A stretch of 25,181 nt of DNA from Euprymna scolopes (Eukaryota > Mollusca > Cephalopoda > Sepiida > Sepiolidae), in assembly GCA_024364805.1 (NCBI GenBank), contig CM044518.1, positions 22,279,824 through 22,305,004 of the forward strand. The letters run 5' to 3'. Below, in pieces: positions 20,268 through 25,181 of this stretch (its first letter is position 1; the number at the start of each line of letters is the position of its first letter). The translations under genes and the position numbers were made by a program. The notes under the pieces were generated by a model, which made no database searches, was not told the DNA's origin, and saw only the letters and a program-made list of their open reading frames with translations.

Positions 20268-20910
20268 TCAATTTTCCTGCCTTATTGTTCTGTAGTCGAA
20301 ATGACAAAGCCATTCCGTTTTCCAGTACTCAGGCGGGTTTGTCGTCAGTCCATATGCTTGGATATGCTCTCTCACCCTTTCTGCAGTCACCTCTGTTTCG
20401 TCAACTAGTACATCGTCGATGTAAGAGCAGGTGCCTCTCTTCAATGCATCGTCTTTGACCAACACTGTCTTAAGAACTGACATCATTAACTTTAGTGCGG
20501 AGTTCAGACCTAATCCTAATCTGGTCAGACAATAAACTTGATCTTTGTACTCTACCAATGGATATTTACACAATTTCTCATTCACATGAAGTTGGAGGAA
20601 GGCTGACTTCAGGTCCACAATTTTAGTTGCCTGCTTAATCCTCCACCATGTCCTTACGACTTCTTCACACACGTTGATTCCGTCCTTTGTGTGACAAGCG
20701 ACACACTTGTTCAGCTCACGGAAATCCAGCACTGGCCTAACTTTCTTTTTAATAGGTTAGACCACAACCATGAGTGGATAAATTCCTGCAACTTTCCCTA
20801 ACCACGGCATGAATATTCCTTCATCTGTCCATCTCTCAACTTCTTTTTCAAACTGCGGCTCCGCAGCTCCTTTCAGTGTCCTTTTGTAGCACCATTTTTC
20901 GCCATCGAAG
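20268..20910 (-). pseudogene. Reverse transcriptase region (fossil)
   Basis: LDFRELNKCV, then VDLKSAFLQLHV (motif A), YCLTRLGLGLNSA (motif B region) and SYIDDVLVDE (the YIDD box) stand in the order expected for a Ty3/Gypsy RT. The thumb-side TTNPPE segment follows. Broken fossil. Confidence 0.92.
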
Positions 20911-20934
20911 CAGGCTCGAAAGGCATCATCCTCA

Positions 20935-21325
20935 TTCAGACATGGTCGAGGTTTCGACGGTTGGTTGGTATAAGCCCTGGATACACTTCATGTTATTCCC
21001 GGTACACTCTGTGCCAAACTTCTCCTGGTCTTTAGCAATAGTAGCTCCTCCCAGTCGGTCTATCACGTCCAGGCCCAGCACCACATCAATTCCTGCAACC
21101 AGTCTATCAAGCACGATCACTCTTAGTCGCAATGGAATATTCCTTACTACAATTTCGGCATCGGCATCTCCACAGCATTCCACTTCTCTGCCATCATCGC
21201 TCCAACGTTGCTGGTTCCATTCAAAGAGTTGGCGACGCTCGTAGCAATAAGTGCTGTTGTACATCCAGTATCAACAAGAGCTCTAGCCGTATTTCCATTG
21301 ATTGTGATCATTAACTGTGGCAACA
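20935..21325 (-). pseudogene. Aspartic protease region (fossil)
   Basis: ITINGNTARALVDTGCTTAL (about 21315-21255) contains the retroviral-type protease active-site motif, here DTGCT. The later part, DVVLGLDVIDRLGGATI (about 21090-21040), matches the second conserved protease segment (LG.D....GG). Such proteases process the polyprotein. Broken fossil. Confidence 0.85.
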
Positions 21326-21329
21326 AACT

Positions 21330-21990
21330 CTAAGGGCAGTTCCTGCTAATGTGTCCTACTTGGCCCAATTGAAAACAGATAATGTCTGGCCGTAGCCCCC
21401 TAAAGTCTCTCATCAGGTGTGGTCCTTGACATCGAAAGCATTTACCGGTAAATCCACGGCCTGGCTTCATCACCGGTGGCTCCATTCTGCTGCCACAGCA
21501 GCCGCGACTGTCCCCAGCTCACCGGGCTGATTCACCAAAACTCTAGCATGCCTTAGCATCTTTGCCTCCATGGTTTCAATATCAGTAAGCCGTTGCAGTT
21601 CCATTGAGATGCGATCAGGGAAACCAGTTACAAGCGTCAGCTTTCTTCTCAAGGCTTCGCCCCCCCCATCCAGCCAATCCTGCTAGTCGCCTTATCTCTG
21701 CCACGTCAACGTCCACAGACTCTCCAGTTCAGGTGACTCTTTTGAGCTTGCTGGAAGCCTCAAACGCGTTCTCGGAAAATTCGGTCGTTAACCGGTGTTC
21801 AATGCTCTCAGCAACCGCCTGATCCGTCTCTCATATTTCTAGATACACCGCTAGAGCACTACCTTCCAAATACATTGGTGTTAACGTGACTACATCCTCG
21901 ATCTTCTTCAGCCTTTCCACCATCTTCGCTTCTCCAGTAAATAGCCTCAGGATATCGCTGCTCAATCTTACTCGGTCACCCATTTTTGTC
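21330..21990 (-). pseudogene. Gag-like region with CCHC zinc knuckle (fossil)
   Basis: The start region MGDRVRLSSDILRLFTGEA with VTLTPMYLEGSALAVY resembles the N-terminal gag domain of Gypsy elements, which begins with FxG and later has a LEG.A..VY block. A knuckle of the CFRCQGPH / C...GHISRNC type follows near 21440-21340. In an intact element it would form the particle and bind RNA. Broken fossil. Confidence 0.75.
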
Positions 21991-22007
21991 TCTGTGCCGA
22001 AATAGCT

Positions 22008-22286
22008 TGACGTTAAATTTGAACTCAACCTCAGATCAAATACTTTAAAATCAAATCCAACTGTTCTCTTCTCTCTGCACTTTCCTCACTGGCGCCCCAA
22101 AAAAAGAAGACGGCTCTTTCAAAGAGAGCCCCTACCACATCTCATTTGCATACCCCCCTCTCGTCACATCTCGATATTTTCAGTCCATAAATACCAGGGG
22201 GCGCCCATTTTTATTTTCTCTTTTTTTTTTCTTTCCTAGCACGAGCCGCACAATGCATCAGGTAAGGTTCTTTATTTTTTACCACA
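22008..22286 (-). repeat. 5' LTR of the Gypsy element
   Basis: About 279 bp, the partner of 18410-18691. On the element strand it starts TGTGGTAAAAAATAAAG and ends AACGTCA. A TATTTATGG box and an ATGCAAAT octamer are retained in it as in the other copy, which suggests they belonged to the promoter of the element. Confidence 0.93.
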
Positions 22287-22291
22287 ATATC
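22287..22291. repeat. Target-site duplication ATATC (right)
   Basis: Identical to 18405-18409 and directly adjacent to the outer end of the 5' LTR. Confidence 0.9.
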
Positions 22292-22819
22292 TTTAATATA
22301 TCTCTATGTCTCCGGGATGTTTTGTATTCATAGCATGATAAAACCACAGTAAATGACTGTTCGTTTCTATCGGTGTGGATCAAAAGTAAAAGGACCCTCA
22401 ATGAACACTGTTTTTGATAGGACATATCTTCTGAATCAGTAAAATGATCGTCCTTACGTCAAACATAATACAATACACTAGCAGGACCAGTGGCAATGTC
22501 TTACAGCGATCTCTTTAATATTTAAGATATTAATGTTGGATTCTTGTGAAGTTTCAGCGTAAATAGAACCACTCTTATATAATTGCAGCTCTTTTGTTAA
22601 AGCTGCAAAAGTAATTATTTGCAATCAGGGACGCCCAATCTAGCCGAGTAGTAAATTGCGCTTAAATATTACATCTGAAGTGATGCAAATTTTGTATATA
22701 GTATTATAGAGTCAATTTTCTTTCGATTATACTTTTATTATAAATAGTGATTTAGAAAGAAATATATATTCATAATACTTGGATGTGTCAGCCTGAATGA
22801 AACCTAAACACACACAGAC

Positions 22820-22851
<32 letters not shown>

Positions 22852-24179
22852 GTATATATATATATATACATATATACACATATATACTTTTATCAATTTC
22901 TCATTTTTATTCCTGTTAAAACTCTTATTTTCTATGCATTTAAAAACAAATGTAGCACTGTTATATATGGACTGGTTAAAGCAATTTATCTGCCAACTAT
23001 CTAGCTAATGTGCCTATTATTTATAGTCGGTTAAATTAATTACCTAGTTGAAGAGGAAGGACGGCAATAACATCTTTTTTAGACAACTATTAAACAAGTA
23101 GAAACCAACCATACAATTGGAACTCAACAATAAATATAATACAAATTTCTCTACCGTTTTCCTTGACTTCCTTAAAGATATAATAGGTGATTAATCAGTT
23201 TCCTTTAAAAAATAAACCTAATTTTATTTGTTTTTTGCGACCTTTTTCATTTTTTGGATTTGCTTTTTGGACTGGACATATTTTCTTTATAGCTATTAAT
23301 AGTCTACATGTCAAAGTATAACAAATGTTTCAGAACTCAGTAGAAAATACTTCGAGGTCATTGTGTGGTCTGGACCAAAGGTAGTGACCACGGAAGGTGA
23401 ACACGAACATAAATCAAGTGTAAGAAATATATATATTAGCCAAAGTTACAATGGTTCAAAAAAGGATAAGTAGAGCTTACTATCCGTGTTTGTCGATATG
23501 GGTAGTTCTACGCGCTGCCAACTACTTGTGCGTCTGCTGATTCTACGGTATTAGGATACTGGCTTTGAAAGTTTTATACGGCATTGTAATACAATACGGA
23601 AAAAGTCCACGAGGTGCATTCCGGTTTCACAAAATTATGATAATCACTAAAATTGTTTCCAAGTAAATTTTGTTATTTTGGCACCTATTCACTAAATTAT
23701 ATGGAATAATTATACGAGAAATTGATAGATATATAGCCATTATAGAATCACTACTTATAATACAATATGAAGAAGAACATATCAATAAAGTTGAGATTTT
23801 ATAATGGTCATATTGTGGATTGCAGAGAAGTAGTTCGCATAATAATATCTTACCAGGTGTGGAGTACAACAAAACACTATGCTACTCGTTGAACAATTAT
23901 TGTTTTTTTTTTCATTTTGATTGTAAAATAAGTTGGTGCCATGTATGACGAGCAATGGGAATAACTCTTAAAAGAAATAACATTACTATAGAGAAAAACT
24001 AATAAATATTTATCTGTCAGAAAATGTTACTAATGACGAGTCCATACCACTCCTTCAATTGGATTGTGACTCCGATTTTGTAGTTTGTAAAGAGAAAATA
24101 TGATGTTTTTCCATATATACAACAATCATTCATTTCATGCTTTAAGAAGATAATTTTGCGTAATTTTCATTTCTGTAAG
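22292..24179. other. AT-rich spacer, no gene seen
   Basis: Contains the TA/CA microsatellite at 22807-22886 and otherwise only short frames without motifs (for example 23627-23872, minus). I recognise no RNA gene and no transposon end here. Confidence 0.6.
22807..22886. repeat. Composite (CA)n-(TA)n microsatellite with TGTATA units
   Basis: A short CACACA run leads into TA repeats interrupted by regular TG and CA steps. Confidence 0.93.
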
Positions 24180-24600
24180 ATGTGCATATGATATTAAACT
24201 TCCATATGTGTGTCATCAATGCTCTGATTCTTTCTTGCAAAAGGCCGCTGGAAAAATAAAATAGTATTTCTACAGCTCCAGTAGATATCTAACCTCTGAT
24301 GCAATTCAGTGGCTATATATAAGCCAGGTACGACCAACGATAGATTACTGTTGCCACATTTGGGAAGGGCTGCTAGATAAAACATTTCCTGCCTTGACAG
24401 AGTTAAAAACAGACTTCATAGCTTAGTGGGGGATGCTACCTTCTCCTCCCTGCAATCTGTTTCTCACAAAAGTTATCTCCTTAAGTAATAAAATTCAACA
24501 AATTTCCATTGCTATCGATGTCTGACATGTTCCCCCCAACCACTGTGCTCGTTAATTCTCATCCTCCGGTAGCACTCTGGCCTTGATAAGAATTTGTTCA
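24180..24600 (+). pseudogene. LINE RT C-terminal fossil (CR1/Jockey-like), plus strand
   Basis: Plus-strand reading gives KAAGKIK, SSSRYLTSDAIQWLYISQVR and PTIDYCCHIWEGLLD (about 24240-24377). These match the AKSA..KLG....R.Y.....L.LYK.QVRP.IDYC.HIWGG block of non-LTR RTs. In another frame DRVKNRLHSLVGDATFSSLQ and SVSHKS (about 24397-24470) match LDRVQ.R...L(I/V)GD...SLQ.LSHRR. Later remnants fade by about 24600. Only the RT C-terminus is present. The opposite-strand frame at 24194-24385 is a shadow of it. Confidence 0.82.
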
Positions 24601-24994
24601 CCTGTAAAAAAATAGAATTCATTATGGCAACTTTTTCGTAGCGCAAATTCCTTTACTTAATATAGATATACATCATTTAATCTATTTTGCCCTAAACCCA
24701 TTAGAACAAAAAGCAACAGTCAATCAACCAAAAGCAAATAGAGTTATTTGGGGCGTGATTACACAATCCAAAGTTGAAATAACGTTACTTTCATCTTTTA
24801 TGCTTTTTTGAATTTTCTAGTAAAGTAATATTATTTAAATGTTTTCATCAATAACTTGCATTAATTTAGATATATACTACTATAAATATGTTTATTATGT
24901 TATTTATCTATTATTTATAATTACTCTATATATATTTACTTAGAGAATAATGATACGTGCAATATGTACGCACATGTCTTTATCTATCTATATA
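24601..24994. other. AT-rich spacer, no gene seen
   Basis: AT-rich sequence with a short TATC/TATA run just before the Helitron-like start. No coding or RNA signal recognised. Confidence 0.6.
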
Positions 24995-25181
24995 TCTATA
25001 AAAGTGAATGTGTCAGGTGTCTACCTGTCTGTTTCCCTACGAAATAATTCTGTCAATTTTTAGTCGACAGACTCGACATTTTTATATACAGTATACTGAG
25101 ATTTGGGAAAATCAATATGATCAGTTTTAGACCATAAATTTAGCGGTTAAGGGGTCAAAGTTCAACGATTTGACCTTTGAG
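24995..25181 (+). mobile_element. Probable Helitron 5' end, cut by window edge
   Basis: After an A, TCTATAAAAGTGAATGTGTC starts the segment. A 5' TC next to a host A, then TATAAAAGTGAATGTGT and CTGTCTGTTTCCCTACGAAA, is typical of Helitron 5' regions in many invertebrates. A later GGGGTCAAAGTTCAACGATT stretch also fits internal Helitron sequence. The 3' end lies outside the window, so this rests on the left end alone. Confidence 0.5.

Larger units (their letters stand above)
18410..22286 (-). mobile_element. Ty3/Gypsy-type LTR retrotransposon, broken fossil
   Basis: A 3.88 kb element on the minus strand between two LTRs of about 280 bp and a perfect ATATC duplication. Reading from 22286 downward the parts are 5' LTR, gag-like region with a zinc knuckle, aspartic protease, reverse transcriptase, RNase H, integrase, 3' LTR. 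Protease-RT-RNase H-integrase is the Ty3/Gypsy order. It is short for the family. The coding part is broken at roughly ten or more places, and the LTRs differ by about 12-14% by eye, so the insertion is old. No envelope gene is seen. No primer-binding site matching a familiar tRNA was recognised next to the 5' LTR. Confidence 0.93.

Overview
The window is AT-rich, low-complexity animal DNA with no convincing host gene. The mix of decayed retroelements (CR1/Jockey-like LINEs, a second LINE with a zinc-finger-like tail, a Penelope-like element, a compact Ty3/Gypsy element), Helitron ends and long (TA)n tracts suggests a large lophotrochozoan genome, most likely a mollusc such as a cephalopod. 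That assignment is inference from repeat content only. There are no bacterial-style operons, no recognisable tRNA or rRNA and no CRISPR array. Nearly all open frames are chance frames, (TA)n translations (IYIYIY) or fragments and shadows of transposable elements.

Layout. 1-1035: AT-rich spacer. 1036-3132: a roughly 2 kb segment bounded by (TA)n tracts on both sides. Its right edge is a classic Helitron 3' end (hairpin plus CTAG at 3069), and it carries a diverged ~135 bp repeat and a 467 bp MITE with 40 bp inverted repeats. 3365-3790: a diverged repeat with a 170 bp period. 3791-8599: AT-rich spacer with one weak exon-like stretch. 8600-9320 and 11020-12560 (both minus strand): two heavily decayed LINE reverse transcriptase fossils, visible only as scattered family motifs. 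13075-14518 (minus): a younger 5'-truncated LINE of another type. 14519-16449: a Penelope-like element (minus) held between two (TA)n tracts, with RT, GIY-YIG region and a hammerhead-ribozyme-like fold in its 3' untranslated part. 16457-17052: a diverged ~125 bp tandem repeat of about 4.7 units. 18405-22291: a broken Ty3/Gypsy-type LTR element (minus) with ~280 bp LTRs and a perfect 5 bp target duplication ATATC. 24180-24600 (plus): a further LINE RT fossil. 24995-25181: probable 5' end of another Helitron, cut by the window edge.

The most interesting signals lie outside the open frames: the hammerhead-like structure of the Penelope element, the three hidden diverged tandem repeats, the MITE, and the repeated placement of element boundaries at (TA)n tracts. 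I found no new gene system.
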